This document shows, piece after piece, positions 40,836 through 49,963 of a DNA stretch of 64,000 bases. Location: the NCBI RefSeq assembly GCF_000820085.1, contig NZ_CDBN01000038.1, positions 84,222-148,221 of the forward strand, written 5' to 3'. The notes under the pieces were generated by a model. It made no database searches. It was not told the DNA's origin and saw only the letters and a program-made list of their open reading frames with translations. The stretch's first letter is position 1. The number at the start of each line of letters is the position of its first letter. Made by a program: the position numbers and the translations under genes. This stretch comes from Aeromonas sanarellii. GTDB lineage: Bacteria > Pseudomonadota > Gammaproteobacteria > Enterobacterales > Aeromonadaceae.

Positions 40836-40863
40836 GGTGGCATGGGCGGGCGCCCATGCCACC
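40836..40863 (-). other. Perfect 13-bp hairpin between iscA and hscB
   Basis: GGTGGCATGGGCG-GG-CGCCCATGCCACC is a perfect repeat without a U tract. It lies in the widest gap of the operon after iscA. It is probably an RNA processing or 3'-end stabilising element that sets different levels of IscSUA and HscBA-Fdx. Confidence 0.55.
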
Positions 40864-40912
40864 GTGTTGATGAGCAAGGCATCAGGCACTGACACCTGGC
40901 CGTCAGGCCCGC

Positions 40913-41236
40913 CTACACGCTGAAACTTTCGCCACAACCGCATTCGCCTTTCGCATTCGGGTTGTTGAACTGGAAACCCTCGTTGAGGCCTTCCTTCACG
41001 AAGTCCAGCTCGGTGCCATCCAGGTGGATCAGGCTCTTGGCATCCACGATGATCTTGACACCTTTCTGCTCGAACACCTGATCCTCGGCGGCCAGCTCAT
41101 CCACGAACTCGAGCACATAGGCAAGGCCCGAACAGCCGGTCGTCTTGACGCCGAGGCGCAGGCCTATGCCCTTGCCCCGGTTGGTCATGAAGGAGGAAAC
41201 CCGTGCCGCTGCGGCATCTGTCATGGTTATGGCCAT
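40913..41236 (-). CDS. iscA: A-type Fe-S carrier IscA
   Basis: A 107-residue A-type carrier. The start at 41236 gives [17 protein letters not shown]; a longer frame only reads across iscU. The three ligand Cys are in [10 protein letters not shown] and GECGCGESF. Length matches E. coli IscA (107). GGAG is 6 bases before the ATG. Confidence 0.97.
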   Translation of the reverse strand: MAITMTDAAAARVSSFMTNRGKGIGLRLGVKTTGCSGLAYVLEFVDELAAEDQVFEQKGVKIIVDAKSLIHLDGTELDFVKEGLNEGFQFNNPNAKGECGCGESFSV

Positions 41237-41250
41237 ACTGCTCTCCGGAC

Positions 41251-41634
41251 TTAAAGACCTTTTTTCTGCTTGTAATCGGCGATGGCGGCCTTGATGGCAT
41301 CCTCCGCCAGGATGGAGCAGTGGATCTTCACCGGCGGCAGCGCCAGCTCTTCGGCGATGTCGGTGTTCTTGATGCCGGCCGCTTCGTCCAGGGTCTTGCC
41401 CTTGACCCACTCGGTCACCAGGGAGCTGGAGGCGATGGCGGAGCCGCAGCCGTAGGTCTTGAACTTGGCATCTTCGATGATGCCGTCATCGCTGATCTTC
41501 AGCTGCAGCTTCATCACGTCGCCGCAGGCCGGCGCACCTACCATGCCGGTGGCGACGCTGGGGTCATTCTTGTCGAACCCACCGACGTTGCGGGGATTCT
41601 CGTAGTGGTCGATTACTTTTTCACTGTAAGCCAT
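41251..41634 (-). CDS. iscU: Fe-S cluster scaffold IscU
   Basis: A 127-residue scaffold on which [2Fe-2S] clusters form. The three Cys are in [22 protein letters not shown] and [11 protein letters not shown], and the HscA-recognition motif LPPVK is intact. Length matches E. coli IscU (128). It is between iscS and iscA. Confidence 0.98.
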   Translation of the reverse strand: MAYSEKVIDHYENPRNVGGFDKNDPSVATGMVGAPACGDVMKLQLKISDDGIIEDAKFKTYGCGSAIASSSLVTEWVKGKTLDEAAGIKNTDIAEELALPPVKIHCSILAEDAIKAAIADYKQKKGL

Positions 41635-41688
41635 ATCTAACTCCTGCTAATTCCGTTGTTCACCAAACACTTGCCAACTTGGCAAGGA

Positions 41689-42903
41689 TCAGTGATGTGC
41701 CCATTCGACCGTGTTCAGATCGACGCCGTCCTTGAACATCTCCCACAGGGGGGACATCTCGCGCAGACGACCGATGGAGTCGCAGATGAGCTTGATTGCG
41801 TAGTCGATTTCCTCTTCCGTGGTGAAGCGGCCGATGCTGAAACGGATGGAGCTGTGTGCCAGCTCGTCGTTCAGGCCCAGGGCGCGCAGCACGTAGGAAG
41901 GCTCCAGGCTGGCAGAGGTACAGGCCGAGCCGGAAGAGACCGCCAGATCCTTGAGCGCCATGATGAGGGATTCCCCTTCCACGTAGGCGAAGCTGACGTT
42001 CAGGTTGCCCGGCACACGGTGGTCCAGATCCCCGTTGATGTAGACTTCTTCGATGTTCTTGATGCCATTCCACAGGCGCTGACGCAGGGCCATGATGTGC
42101 TGGCTCTCACTCGCCATCTCTTCCTTGGCGATGCGGAAGGCTTCGCCCATGCCGACGATCTGGTGGGTCGGCAGAGTACCGGAGCGCATGCCGCGCTCGT
42201 GGCCGCCACCGTGCATCTGGGCTTCCAGGCGCACACGGGGCTTGCGACGCACGTACAGGGCACCGATCCCTTTCGGGCCGTACACCTTGTGGGCGGACAT
42301 GGAGAGCAGGTCGACCTTGAGTGCTTCGACGTCCACCGGGATCTTGCCCACGCTCTGGACGGCGTCCACGTGCAGCAGGATCTTGCGGGAGCGGCACAGT
42401 TCGCCGATGGCGGCGATGTCCTGTACCACGCCGATCTCGTTGTTGACGTGCATGATGCTGACCAAGATGGTGTCATCGCGCAGGGCTCCTTCGATCTGTT
42501 CCAGCGTGAACAGGCCGTTGGGCATGGGCTCGAGGTAGGTCACCTCATAGCCTTCGCGCTCCAGCTGGCGGCAGGTATCCAGAACGGCCTTGTGCTCGGT
42601 CTTGGAGGTGACGATGTGCTTGCCCTTGCCGGCGTAGAAATGGGCGACGCCCTTGATGGCCAGGTTGTTGGACTCGGTCGCGCCGGAGGTGAAGACGATC
42701 TCGCGCGGGTCGGCACCGATCAGCTCTGCCACTTGATTACGGGCCAGATCCACCGCCTCTTCGGCCTGCCAGCCGAAACGGTGGGAACGGGAGGCAGGAT
42801 TGCCAAACAGGCCGTCCATGGTGAGGCACTGCATCATTTTTTCTGCGACACGCGGGTCCACCGGACAGGTTGCCGAATAATCAAGGTAAATAGGCAGTTT
42901 CAT
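41689..42903 (-). CDS. iscS: Cysteine desulfurase IscS
   Basis: A 404-residue PLP enzyme that supplies sulfur for Fe-S clusters and tRNA thiolation. The PLP Lys lies in [12 protein letters not shown] and the mobile-loop catalytic Cys in [16 protein letters not shown]-terminus [20 protein letters not shown] is typical. Length equals E. coli IscS (404). Confidence 0.98.
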   Translation of the reverse strand: MKLPIYLDYSATCPVDPRVAEKMMQCLTMDGLFGNPASRSHRFGWQAEEAVDLARNQVAELIGADPREIVFTSGATESNNLAIKGVAHFYAGKGKHIVTSKTEHKAVLDTCRQLEREGYEVTYLEPMPNGLFTLEQIEGALRDDTILVSIMHVNNEIGVVQDIAAIGELCRSRKILLHVDAVQSVGKIPVDVEALKVDLLSMSAHKVYGPKGIGALYVRRKPRVRLEAQMHGGGHERGMRSGTLPTHQIVGMGEAFRIAKEEMASESQHIMALRQRLWNGIKNIEEVYINGDLDHRVPGNLNVSFAYVEGESLIMALKDLAVSSGSACTSASLEPSYVLRALGLNDELAHSSIRFSIGRFTTEEEIDYAIKLICDSIGRLREMSPLWEMFKDGVDLNTVEWAHH

Positions 42904-42955
42904 CTTTTTCTCCGTTACGACGGGGTCACACAGCGACTCGTCGTGGAAAGCACGT

Positions 42956-43459
42956 TTATAGTTGGACTTTCAAGCTCACATCACCGCGTTCCGCCCGGTC
43001 AACCAGGGACAACACGGTCTTCATTTGTTCATCTTGCTTGCCGGCAATGCGGCGCACGTCGGCCTGACCGACCAGCTCGGCCAGGGTGATGTCCCCCAGG
43101 AAGCTGGAGATGCGCTCGCTCAGATCGCGCCACAGGGAGTGGGTCAGGCATTGGGTACCGCCGTGGCAGCCCCCCTTGCCGAGACACTTGGTGGCGTCCA
43201 CCGACTCATCGACCGCGGTGATCACCTGACCGACCGAGATCTCGCCGGGGGCCAGACCGAGGCGATAACCGCCGCCCGGGCCGCGCACGCTGCTCACCAG
43301 ACCATGCTTGCGCAGACGGGCAAACAGCTGTTCCAGATAGGACAAGGAGATGCCCTGGCGCTCTGAAATATCGGCGAGGGGAACGGGCCCCTGCTCTGCA
43401 TGCAACGCCACGTCTAGCATGGCTGTCACTGCGTAACGTCCTTTTGAGGTCAGTCTCAT
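42956..43459 (-). CDS. iscR: Fe-S cluster regulator IscR
   Basis: A 167-residue Rrf2-family repressor of its own operon. The winged helix is at about 1-70 ([20 protein letters not shown]). The cluster region [16 protein letters not shown] contains the three Cys plus the His that ligate [2Fe-2S] in E. coli IscR. It is first in the operon, with two type-1 boxes upstream. Confidence 0.97.
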   Translation of the reverse strand: MRLTSKGRYAVTAMLDVALHAEQGPVPLADISERQGISLSYLEQLFARLRKHGLVSSVRGPGGGYRLGLAPGEISVGQVITAVDESVDATKCLGKGGCHGGTQCLTHSLWRDLSERISSFLGDITLAELVGQADVRRIAGKQDEQMKTVLSLVDRAERGDVSLKVQL

Positions 43460-43505
43460 ATGCCTTACCGTCTAGCAAACCAATCAATATAAGGCACATG
43501 GTCAC

Positions 43506-43555
43506 ATACCCGACTAAATCAGTCAAGTATATGCTTGAGTAAATCAGTCGGGATT
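43506..43555 (-). promoter_or_regulatory. Two adjacent IscR type-1 binding sites in front of iscR
   Basis: Site 1 (43506-43530) reads ATACCCGACTAAAT then CAGTCAAGTAT and agrees at every position with the type-1 IscR consensus (ATA-S-YY-GACT-R-www-Y-AGTC-RR-S-TAT). Site 2 (43531-43555), directly abutting, reads ATGCTTGAGTAAAT then CAGTCGGGATT with about four mismatches. Holo-IscR binding here would repress iscR-fdx when clusters are plentiful. Site 2 touches the 3' end of trmJ. Confidence 0.85.
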
Positions 43556-44288
43556 AATCCTGCGGCCTGGGTTTCTGGACCGAGGTGAGGATGCCGCGCA
43601 GGATATTCAACTCGGCGGCTTCCGGCCGTGCCCGATTGAACAGGCGGCGCAGCTTGCTCATCACGTGACCGGGGTGGTCATCGGCAATGAAGCCCGTCTT
43701 TTGCAGCGTCTGCTCCAGGTGTTGATAGAAGCCTTCCAGTTGAAGGGCGCTGGGATAGGCCACCCGATCCGCGTCCGATTCCGACGAAACCTGCTCCTGC
43801 ACCGCAAGCCAGCGCATCCGCACCTCGTAGCAGAGGGTCTGCACCGCCATGGCCAGATTTAGCGAGCTGTACTCCGGGTTGGCCGGAATGGCCACGTGGT
43901 AGTGACACTTCTGCAACTCGTCGTTGGTGAGGCCGGTGCGCTCGCGGCCGAACACCAGCGCCACCGGATGCTGCATCCCCTCGGCAACCAGCTTCTCGCC
44001 CGCTTCGCGGGGATCCAGCATGGGCCAGCTCAGGGTGCGGGAGCGGGCACTGGTACCGATCACCAGGCCGCAGTCGGCGATGGCCTCATCCAGCGTCGAC
44101 ACGATACGGGCGCCGGCCAGGATGTCGCTGGCTCCCGCCGCCAGGGCGACGGCCTCCTCGTCTGGCAAGGCTTGCGGATCGACCAGTACCAGCTGGGTCA
44201 GCCCCATGGTCTTCATGGCCCGCGCCGCGGATCCCATGTTGCCGGTGTGAGAGGTGTTTACCAACACGATTCGAATCTGATCCAACAT
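43554..44288 (-). CDS. trmJ: tRNA (cytidine/uridine-2'-O-)-methyltransferase TrmJ
   Basis: A 244-residue SPOUT methyltransferase that modifies Nm32 in tRNA. The N-terminus [29 protein letters not shown] and the SAM-knot motifs [16 protein letters not shown] and [17 protein letters not shown] are characteristic (all summarised here). Its location next to iscR is the same as in E. coli. Length equals E. coli TrmJ (246). Confidence 0.96.
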   Translation of the reverse strand: MLDQIRIVLVNTSHTGNMGSAARAMKTMGLTQLVLVDPQALPDEEAVALAAGASDILAGARIVSTLDEAIADCGLVIGTSARSRTLSWPMLDPREAGEKLVAEGMQHPVALVFGRERTGLTNDELQKCHYHVAIPANPEYSSLNLAMAVQTLCYEVRMRWLAVQEQVSSESDADRVAYPSALQLEGFYQHLEQTLQKTGFIADDHPGHVMSKLRRLFNRARPEAAELNILRGILTSVQKPRPQD

Positions 44289-44469
44289 GCCCAGTCAATC
44301 TTCAGTCAAAAATGGCGCGCAATTGTAACATAACCAATCGCTATTTTGGCACCGCTTCTGGCCCTGCATTTCAGAACAAAAAAGGCTCTTCGTATAACCA
44401 ACCGGCCTTAGAGAGGAGATCCCGCGGGCTAACCTTAACAGGATGGAGCCACCGTCATGGAGCCCGCCC

Positions 44470-44880
44470 ATGCTTCCTCCCTGGATCTACGAACAGTTGC
44501 CGCAGGCTTATCTGCTTCTGGCCGCCCTGCTCTGGCTCTTGGCCCACTCTCCCCTGCTCTGGCTCGCGGCCGCCCTGCTCTTCGTGGTGGGGGCTCTCAT
44601 CTGGATGATGCGATCCAATTACAGGCGCACCGATCTGGTCATCTTTCCGGCCAAGCGCTGGCTGCAACCAGAATGGTTCTATGAGGCGCAGCCCTTTCTG
44701 TGGCTGGCGCTGGGACTGACGCTGCTGCGCCTGCCGGACACCACGCCGCTGCTGGCACTGCTTCCCTGCCTCTGGGGCTGCCGCTGTCTGTGGGCACGGC
44801 GCCTTCACCGCCACCATGCCAGAGGCCTGGCCAGGCAACTGAAACGCGGCTCAGACCGCAGGCGCCGGCTCCCGCACTGA
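44470..44880 (+). CDS. Small membrane protein of unknown function
   Basis: A 136-residue protein. I prefer ATG 44470 with GGAG at good spacing (44461-44464); ATG 44443 is an in-frame alternative. Two close N-terminal helices (AYLLLAALLWLLAHSPLLWL and AAALLFVVGALIWMMRSNYR), a short cytoplasmic stretch, then a third hydrophobic segment about 80-110 (FLWLALGLTLLRL, ALLPCLWGCRCLW) and a strongly basic tail. It is very Leu/Trp-rich. I do not recognise it. Its 3' end overlaps convergent ubiT by 30 bases. Confidence 0.7.
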   Translation: MLPPWIYEQLPQAYLLLAALLWLLAHSPLLWLAAALLFVVGALIWMMRSNYRRTDLVIFPAKRWLQPEWFYEAQPFLWLALGLTLLRLPDTTPLLALLPCLWGCRCLWARRLHRHHARGLARQLKRGSDRRRRLPH

Positions 44881-45369
44881 TTGCCCGTCGGCACGGACGC
44901 GCTCTATCAGGCTCGCCAGATCCATCAGGGGATACTTCATCAACCCCAGCCCGTCGAGATCCAGGCTGTCCATCAGGTTTTTCACCTCCAGACCCAGCTC
45001 GGTATCCCCCTCGATCCTCAGCCTGCGCTGGAAGAAGAGGGAATCGGGGTCTTCCTTGCGGCCAGCAATCAGGATGAGATCCTGGCTGTTGCCACTGAAG
45101 CAGACATGGGGTCGCTCGCACTGGCGGGCCACCACCAGCTTCCCGTCCCGCTCGCTGATAAACCAGCAGAGGTCGAGATCCGTCACCTCGACCTTGAGCC
45201 ACTTGCCCGCCAGGAACGCGAAGTCCCCATCCGCAATGGCCTCCCTGAAAACCTGTGCCAGCAGGGCTTCCATCAGGTTCTGCTGCAGGGTGAAGGGCAC
45301 CAGCCTGAGGGGGCGGCGCAAGAGACGGGGGGCCTGTTCGACCAGGTGGCGTTGCAGTTGTTGAAACAC
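44851..45369 (-). CDS. ubiT: Ubiquinone anaerobic biosynthesis accessory factor UbiT (YhbT)
   Basis: A 172-residue SCP2 lipid-binding domain protein for oxygen-independent ubiquinone synthesis. I choose GTG 45369 (MFQQLQRHLVEQAPRLLRRP), which has GGAG 7 bases upstream and aligns with the E. coli start; a frame from 45402 is possible. Signatures: GKWLKVEVTDLDLCWF, FSGNSQDLILIAGRKEDPDS and RLRIEGDTELGLEVKNLMDS. It is divergent from ubiUV. Confidence 0.93.
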   Translation of the reverse strand: MFQQLQRHLVEQAPRLLRRPLRLVPFTLQQNLMEALLAQVFREAIADGDFAFLAGKWLKVEVTDLDLCWFISERDGKLVVARQCERPHVCFSGNSQDLILIAGRKEDPDSLFFQRRLRIEGDTELGLEVKNLMDSLDLDGLGLMKYPLMDLASLIERVRADGQSVREPAPAV

Positions 45370-45558
45370 GATAAACTCCCAGTTTTTTGCGCATTCAAGC
45401 ACAGCCCCTTCATCAAGATCCTGTTGAAAATCAAACTTGTGCCCACTTACCTCGAGAAGGGTAAAGCCACCTAAAGCTGCCTCAGGTCAAAAAGTGGGGA
45501 CGCAAGCATGAATACAATCGGGCCACTTTTGCATTTTTGCCCTCTCGGAGCGTACCCG
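45370..45558. promoter_or_regulatory. Divergent promoter region ubiT / ubiU
   Basis: A 190-base region expected to hold both promoters. In E. coli ubiUV are FNR-activated; I looked for TTGAT-N4-ATCAA and found only a shorter-spaced TTGAAAATCAA (45422-45432), which does not fit FNR spacing. A plus-strand GGAG precedes ubiU at 45547-45550. Confidence 0.4.
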
Positions 45559-46554
45559 ATGGAATTACTCTGCCCGGCAGGCAGCCTGCCGGCACTGAAG
45601 ACAGCCGTGGATAACGGGGCCGATGCCGTCTATATCGGCTTCAAGGATGACACCAATGCCCGCCACTTCGCCGGTCTCAACTTCACCGACAGCAAGCTGG
45701 AAAAAGCGGTCGACTACGTGCACCAGCATGGCCGCAAGCTGCACATCGCCATCAACACCTTCGCCCACCCGGGCTCCGACGCCCGCTGGAAACAGGCGGT
45801 GGACAAGGGCGCCGCACTGGGCGCCGATGCCCTGATCATCGCCGATCTCGCCGTGCTCGATTACGCCAGCCGCCGCCATCCCGACATGGAGCTGCATGTC
45901 TCGGTCCAGGCCAGCGCCACCAATGCCGCCGCCATCCGCTTCTACCAGCAGCATTTCAACGTCGGCCGGGTGGTGTTGCCGCGGGTGCTCTCCATGCACC
46001 AGGTCAGGCAGCTCGCCCGCGAGACCGACGTCGGCCTCGAGGTCTTCGCCTTCGGCAGCCTCTGCATCATGGCGGAGGGGCGCTGCTACCTCTCCTCCTA
46101 CATGACGGGTGAGAGCCCCAATACCGTCGGCGCCTGCTCCCCCGCCAAGTTCGTGCGCTGGGAGGAGACCCCGGAGGGTCTCGAATCGCGGCTCAACGAG
46201 GTACTGATCGATCGCTACGGCCGGGGCGAGAACGCCGGCTACCCGACTTTGTGCAAGGGGCGCTTCGAGGTGGATGGCCAGACCTATCACGCCCTGGAGG
46301 AGCCCACCAGCCTCAACACCCTCGGCCTGTTGCCCGAGCTGTACCAGACCGGGATCCAGTCGGTCAAGATAGAGGGGCGCCAACGCAGCCCCGCCTACGT
46401 GGAGCAGGTAACCCGGGTCTGGCGCGCCGCCATCGACGCCTATCAGGCCAACCCGGACGCCTACCAGGTCAAGGGCGAGTGGGATGCCCAGCTAGCCCGC
46501 GTTTCCGAGGGGAGTCAGACCACCCTCGGCGCCTACCATCGCCAGTGGCAATAA
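45559..46554 (+). CDS. ubiU: Ubiquinone anaerobic hydroxylation protein UbiU (YhbU)
   Basis: A 331-residue member of the U32 peptidase-like family. With UbiV it hydroxylates ubiquinone precursors without O2; known homologues bind [4Fe-4S]. The start at 45559 gives MELLCPAGSLPALKTAVDNG. Cys-rich U32 signatures: EVFAFGSLCIMAEGRCYLSSYM, VGACSPAKFVRWEE, and PTLCKGRFEV. Twelve bases separate it from ubiV. Confidence 0.95.
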   Translation: MELLCPAGSLPALKTAVDNGADAVYIGFKDDTNARHFAGLNFTDSKLEKAVDYVHQHGRKLHIAINTFAHPGSDARWKQAVDKGAALGADALIIADLAVLDYASRRHPDMELHVSVQASATNAAAIRFYQQHFNVGRVVLPRVLSMHQVRQLARETDVGLEVFAFGSLCIMAEGRCYLSSYMTGESPNTVGACSPAKFVRWEETPEGLESRLNEVLIDRYGRGENAGYPTLCKGRFEVDGQTYHALEEPTSLNTLGLLPELYQTGIQSVKIEGRQRSPAYVEQVTRVWRAAIDAYQANPDAYQVKGEWDAQLARVSEGSQTTLGAYHRQWQ

Positions 46555-46566
46555 GGAGCCCTGCCC

Positions 46567-47439
46567 ATGAAATTCTCTCTCGGCCCCCTGCTCTTCTACT
46601 GGCCCAAGGCCGACACCCAGGCCTTCTACGAGGCCGCGGCCCAGAGCCAGGCCGACATCATCTATCTGGGGGAGACGGTGTGCAGCAAGCGCCGCGAACT
46701 CAAGGTGGATGACTGGATTGCCCTGGCCCGCCAGGTGGCGAGTTCGGGCAAGCAGACGGTGCTCTCCACCCTGGCGCTGATCTCGGCCCCGTCGGAGCTC
46801 AGGGAGGTCAAGCGACTGGTGGACAACGGCTCCTTGCTGATCGAGGCCAACGATCTCGGCACAGTCCAGCTCGCCCGTGAAGCCGGCCTGCCGTTCGTCT
46901 GCGGCCCGGCCATCAACGCCTACAACGCCGAGGTGCTGCGCCTGCTGCTTAAAAATGGCATGCAGCGCTGGGTGATGCCGGTGGAGCTCTCCCGGGACTG
47001 GCTGGTGCAGCTTGCGCAGGATCTGGGCAAGGAGCGCCAGCAGTTCGAGGTGGAGGTGTTCGCCTACGGCCACCTGCCGCTCGCCTACTCGGCACGCTGC
47101 TTCACCGCCCGCTCCCTCGACAAGCCCAAGGACAACTGCGAGCTCGCCTGCATCCACTACCCCACCGGCCGGCTGGCCAACAGCCGCGAGGGGCAGAAGG
47201 TGTTCAACCTCAACGGCATCCAGACCCAGTCCGGCTACTGCTACAACCTCGGCAACGAGCTTGCGGGCATGGACGGCCTGGTGGACGTGGTGCGTCTCTC
47301 CCCCGAGGGGATGGGGACCCTGGAGATGCTGGCCCGCTTCAAGGCCAATCAGCACGGCCAGGCACCGCTTCCCCTGCAGCAGGAGCGGGACTGCAACGGC
47401 TACTGGCGCCAGATCCCGGGCATGAGCCTGGTGGAATAA
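46567..47439 (+). CDS. ubiV: Ubiquinone anaerobic hydroxylation protein UbiV (YhbV)
   Basis: A 290-residue U32-family partner of UbiU. Conserved Cys positions: EVFAYGHLPLAYSARCFTAR, DNCELACIHYPTGRL, and SGYCYNLGNEL. N-terminus MKFSLGPLLFYWPKADTQAF is the family signature. A terminator follows after 24 bases. Confidence 0.95.
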   Translation: MKFSLGPLLFYWPKADTQAFYEAAAQSQADIIYLGETVCSKRRELKVDDWIALARQVASSGKQTVLSTLALISAPSELREVKRLVDNGSLLIEANDLGTVQLAREAGLPFVCGPAINAYNAEVLRLLLKNGMQRWVMPVELSRDWLVQLAQDLGKERQQFEVEVFAYGHLPLAYSARCFTARSLDKPKDNCELACIHYPTGRLANSREGQKVFNLNGIQTQSGYCYNLGNELAGMDGLVDVVRLSPEGMGTLEMLARFKANQHGQAPLPLQQERDCNGYWRQIPGMSLVE

Positions 47440-47463
47440 ACCGGCGCCCAGACCGCAGACAGC

Positions 47464-47490
47464 AAAAAGGCCTCGCAATGAGGCCTTTTT
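47464..47490. terminator. Bidirectional terminator between ubiV and nlpI
   Basis: AAAAAGGCCTC-GCAAT-GAGGCCTTTTT has A/T tracts on both sides and serves two convergent genes. Confidence 0.9.
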
Positions 47491-47509
47491 CACAGGGGTG
47501 ACAGACGCA

Positions 47510-48442
47510 TCACGCCTTGCCGCTCTTGCCCTGGGCACCCGGCGGCAGGGGCTTGCGCGCCATCAGCTCCAGCTCCAACAGGGCATAGCGGTGCTCGATG
47601 AAGTCATAGACGTTGTTGGCGAGCGCCAGCTTGAAGTAGCTGATGGCCTCCTTGCGGTTGCCCTTGGCCAGCTCGAACTTGCCCAGGTAGAAGTAGGTCT
47701 CGCACAGGCGCTCGGCAAGCTCCCGGTTGTCCTTGACCCCCTTCACCACGTTGCTCATCAACTGGGTGGCATTGATCTCGCCGGTATAGAGGCGCACCAG
47801 ATCCCAGTTCCAGGCGTCGTCGTCATACTTGTTGAGCCGTTCGCGCATCCGGCTCATGGCCGCCGGCCCGTTGAGCTTCTGCTCGGCCAGGTAGAGCCAG
47901 AGCACCCGGTAGGGATCTTCCGGCTGCGCCTCGTAGAAGCGCTTCATGTCGGCCGTGGCCAGCTCGGGGCGGTTGCCGTAATAGAGGGCGATCCCCCGGT
48001 TCAGATAGGCGTAGTCGTAATCCGGGGCCAGCTCCAGCGCCGAGTCGAACGCCTCGTAGGCCTCGTCATAGTTCTGCTGCTGCACCAGATAGACGCCGAT
48101 GAAGTTGTAGGCCTCGGCAAAGTCGGGCTTCTCCCGCAGGGCGCGGTTGAAGTCGAGCCGTGCGAGGGAGCGCAGGCCCACCCGGTCAAACACCACGGCG
48201 CGCTCATAGAAGAGTTCGGCCCGCTGTTCTGTCGTCAATTCCATTTCACTGAGCATCTGCCCGAGTCGCGCCAGCGCCAACTCGCTCTGGTAGGAGACCT
48301 GCAAGGGGGTCGCCAATACCAGTGAAGCGGGTTGCGGCTTGGGAACTTGAGGCGCTTGTACCTGACTGCTACTGCTGCAACCCCACATGGGGAGCAACAA
48401 CAGGATACCCGTGAGGTATCCAATCCCTATCCTGACGTTCAA
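47510..48442 (-). CDS. nlpI: Lipoprotein NlpI
   Basis: A 310-residue outer-membrane lipoprotein with TPR repeats that scaffolds peptidoglycan hydrolases and the Prc protease. The lipobox is LLPMWGC (Cys22), followed by a Pro/Gln-rich linker. TPR units include AELFYERAVVFDRVGLRSLA and AEAYNFIGVYLVQQQNYDEA, and the C-terminal helical part has YLAEQKLNGPAAMSRMRERL. It is about 15 residues longer than E. coli NlpI (294). Confidence 0.93.
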   Translation of the reverse strand: MNVRIGIGYLTGILLLLPMWGCSSSSQVQAPQVPKPQPASLVLATPLQVSYQSELALARLGQMLSEMELTTEQRAELFYERAVVFDRVGLRSLARLDFNRALREKPDFAEAYNFIGVYLVQQQNYDEAYEAFDSALELAPDYDYAYLNRGIALYYGNRPELATADMKRFYEAQPEDPYRVLWLYLAEQKLNGPAAMSRMRERLNKYDDDAWNWDLVRLYTGEINATQLMSNVVKGVKDNRELAERLCETYFYLGKFELAKGNRKEAISYFKLALANNVYDFIEHRYALLELELMARKPLPPGAQGKSGKA

Positions 48443-48532
48443 TGAACACTCCGACGCTTACGCTTGACCCCGCATATGGTAAAGATCACGGGGCCGTTTG
48501 TCATGTGGCGCAACCCCTATCCCTCAAATAAA

Positions 48533-48901
48533 TCAGGATTCGACAGGGTATCCGGCCTCGCTCCAGCCACGAAAGCCTCCATCGACGCTGACGACCCGGG
48601 AATACCCCATCTTCTGCAGGTTTTCCGCCACCAGAATGGAGCGAAATCCCCCACCACAATAGAGGTAGAGCTCGGTGTCAGGGTCCGGATAGCGCGTCTC
48701 TATGTCCCGCTCTATCACCCCGCGGCCAAGGTACTCGGCCCCCGGCAGATGGCCCCTGGCCCATTCGCTCTCCTCGCGCACGTCGACGAGGTGAAAGGCG
48801 CGGCCCTCGTCCTGCCAGCGCTTGATCTGGTGCACGTCTGTCTCCTTGACCCGGGGGCGGATGGCCTCGACCAGTGCCAGAAAACGGGGATTGTGCTGCA
48901 T
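48533..48901 (-). CDS. Rhodanese-like domain protein
   Basis: A 122-residue single rhodanese domain. The start at 48901 (MQHNPRFLALVEAIRPRVKE) has AAGGAG 6 bases upstream. The active-site loop is LYCGGGFRSILVAENL with catalytic Cys; HLVDVREESEWARGHLPGA is the CH2A-like motif. It may transfer sulfur; substrate unknown. Confidence 0.88.
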   Translation of the reverse strand: MQHNPRFLALVEAIRPRVKETDVHQIKRWQDEGRAFHLVDVREESEWARGHLPGAEYLGRGVIERDIETRYPDPDTELYLYCGGGFRSILVAENLQKMGYSRVVSVDGGFRGWSEAGYPVES

Positions 48902-48980
48902 GCCTTGCTCCTTGTGTTGATTGATGCCACTCATCTTGCTCATGGTGAGAGCATCATGGCGCAGTCCGGCCATAAGAGAA

Positions 48981-49002
48981 AGGGCGCCTTGCGGCGCCCT
49001 TG
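48981..49002 (-). terminator. Terminator of the queA-secF block
   Basis: AAGGGCGCC-TTGC-GGCGCCCTT, 5 bases past the secF stop; T-rich tail TTTCTCTTA on the minus strand. Confidence 0.7.
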
Positions 49003-49006
49003 TCTG

Positions 49007-49954
49007 TTACGGCAGGATCTCTTGCTGATCCGCCCCCTCTTTTTCCACCTGGGTCGGCAGCATGTGCTCCCGCTTGACCCCGAGGTACATGGCGGAGGCG
49101 CTCGCCACATAGATGGAGGAGTAGGTCCCGAAGGCCACCCCGATCACCATGGCGATGGAGAAACCGTGGATGAGCGGCCCGCCCTTGAGCAAGAGCGCCA
49201 CCACCACCACGAAGGTCAGACCGGAGGTGATGATGGTCCGGCTCAGGGTCTCGGTCATGGAGAGATCCATGATTTCGGCGGTATCCCCGCGGCGTACCTT
49301 GCGGAAATTCTCCCGCACCCGGTCGAACACCACTATGGTGTCGTTCAGGGAGTAACCCACCAGGGTCATCAGCGCCGCCAGCACGGTCAGATCGAACTCG
49401 TACTGGAAGTAGGCGAAGATGCCGAGGGTGATGATGACGTCGTGGGCCAGGGAGAGAATGCCCCCCGTGGCCAGACGCCATTCGAAGCGCACCGCCACGT
49501 AGATCAGGATACAGAGGATGGAGGCCAGCATGGCCAGGGCACCGTCGGTCGCCAGCTCGTCACCCACGGAGGGGCCGACGAACTCGACGCGCTTGAGCAC
49601 GGCGTCCTGGTCGATGAGCTTGGCAGCCGCCAGCACCTCGTTGCCCTGCTGCTCCACCTTGATCCCCTCTTTCGGGGCCATGCGCACCAGCACGTCGCGG
49701 CTGGAGCCGAAGAATTGCAGGGTCGCCCCCTCAATCTTCTGCTGATCCAGCGCCTCGTGCATCTTGTCCAGGCTCACCGACTGCTGGAATCCCACCTCTA
49801 TGGTGGTGCCACCGGTGAAGTCCAGGCCCCAGTTCAGGCCGCGATCGAACAGGATGTAGAGGGCGAACACCGTCACCAGTGCAGAGAAGACCATACCCAG
49901 CTTGGCGAAGCGCATGAAGGGGATGGGCTTTTCAAAATGCAGAATTTGAAACAT
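49007..49954 (-). CDS. secF: Protein translocase subunit SecF
   Basis: A 315-residue RND-type membrane partner of SecD that uses the proton gradient to complete protein export. Six TM helices; motif FTGGTTIEVGF in the periplasmic domain, GYSLNDTIVVFDRVREN and LSRTIITSGLTFVVV in the TM core. Length matches E. coli SecF (323). Confidence 0.97.
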   Translation of the reverse strand: MFQILHFEKPIPFMRFAKLGMVFSALVTVFALYILFDRGLNWGLDFTGGTTIEVGFQQSVSLDKMHEALDQQKIEGATLQFFGSSRDVLVRMAPKEGIKVEQQGNEVLAAAKLIDQDAVLKRVEFVGPSVGDELATDGALAMLASILCILIYVAVRFEWRLATGGILSLAHDVIITLGIFAYFQYEFDLTVLAALMTLVGYSLNDTIVVFDRVRENFRKVRRGDTAEIMDLSMTETLSRTIITSGLTFVVVVALLLKGGPLIHGFSIAMVIGVAFGTYSSIYVASASAMYLGVKREHMLPTQVEKEGADQQEILP

Positions 49955-49963
49955 GTCTCTTCC

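Noticed and set aside
45420..45435. FNR box in the ubiT-ubiU region
   Set aside because: TTGAAAATCAA has the right half-sites but three bases too few between them for FNR.
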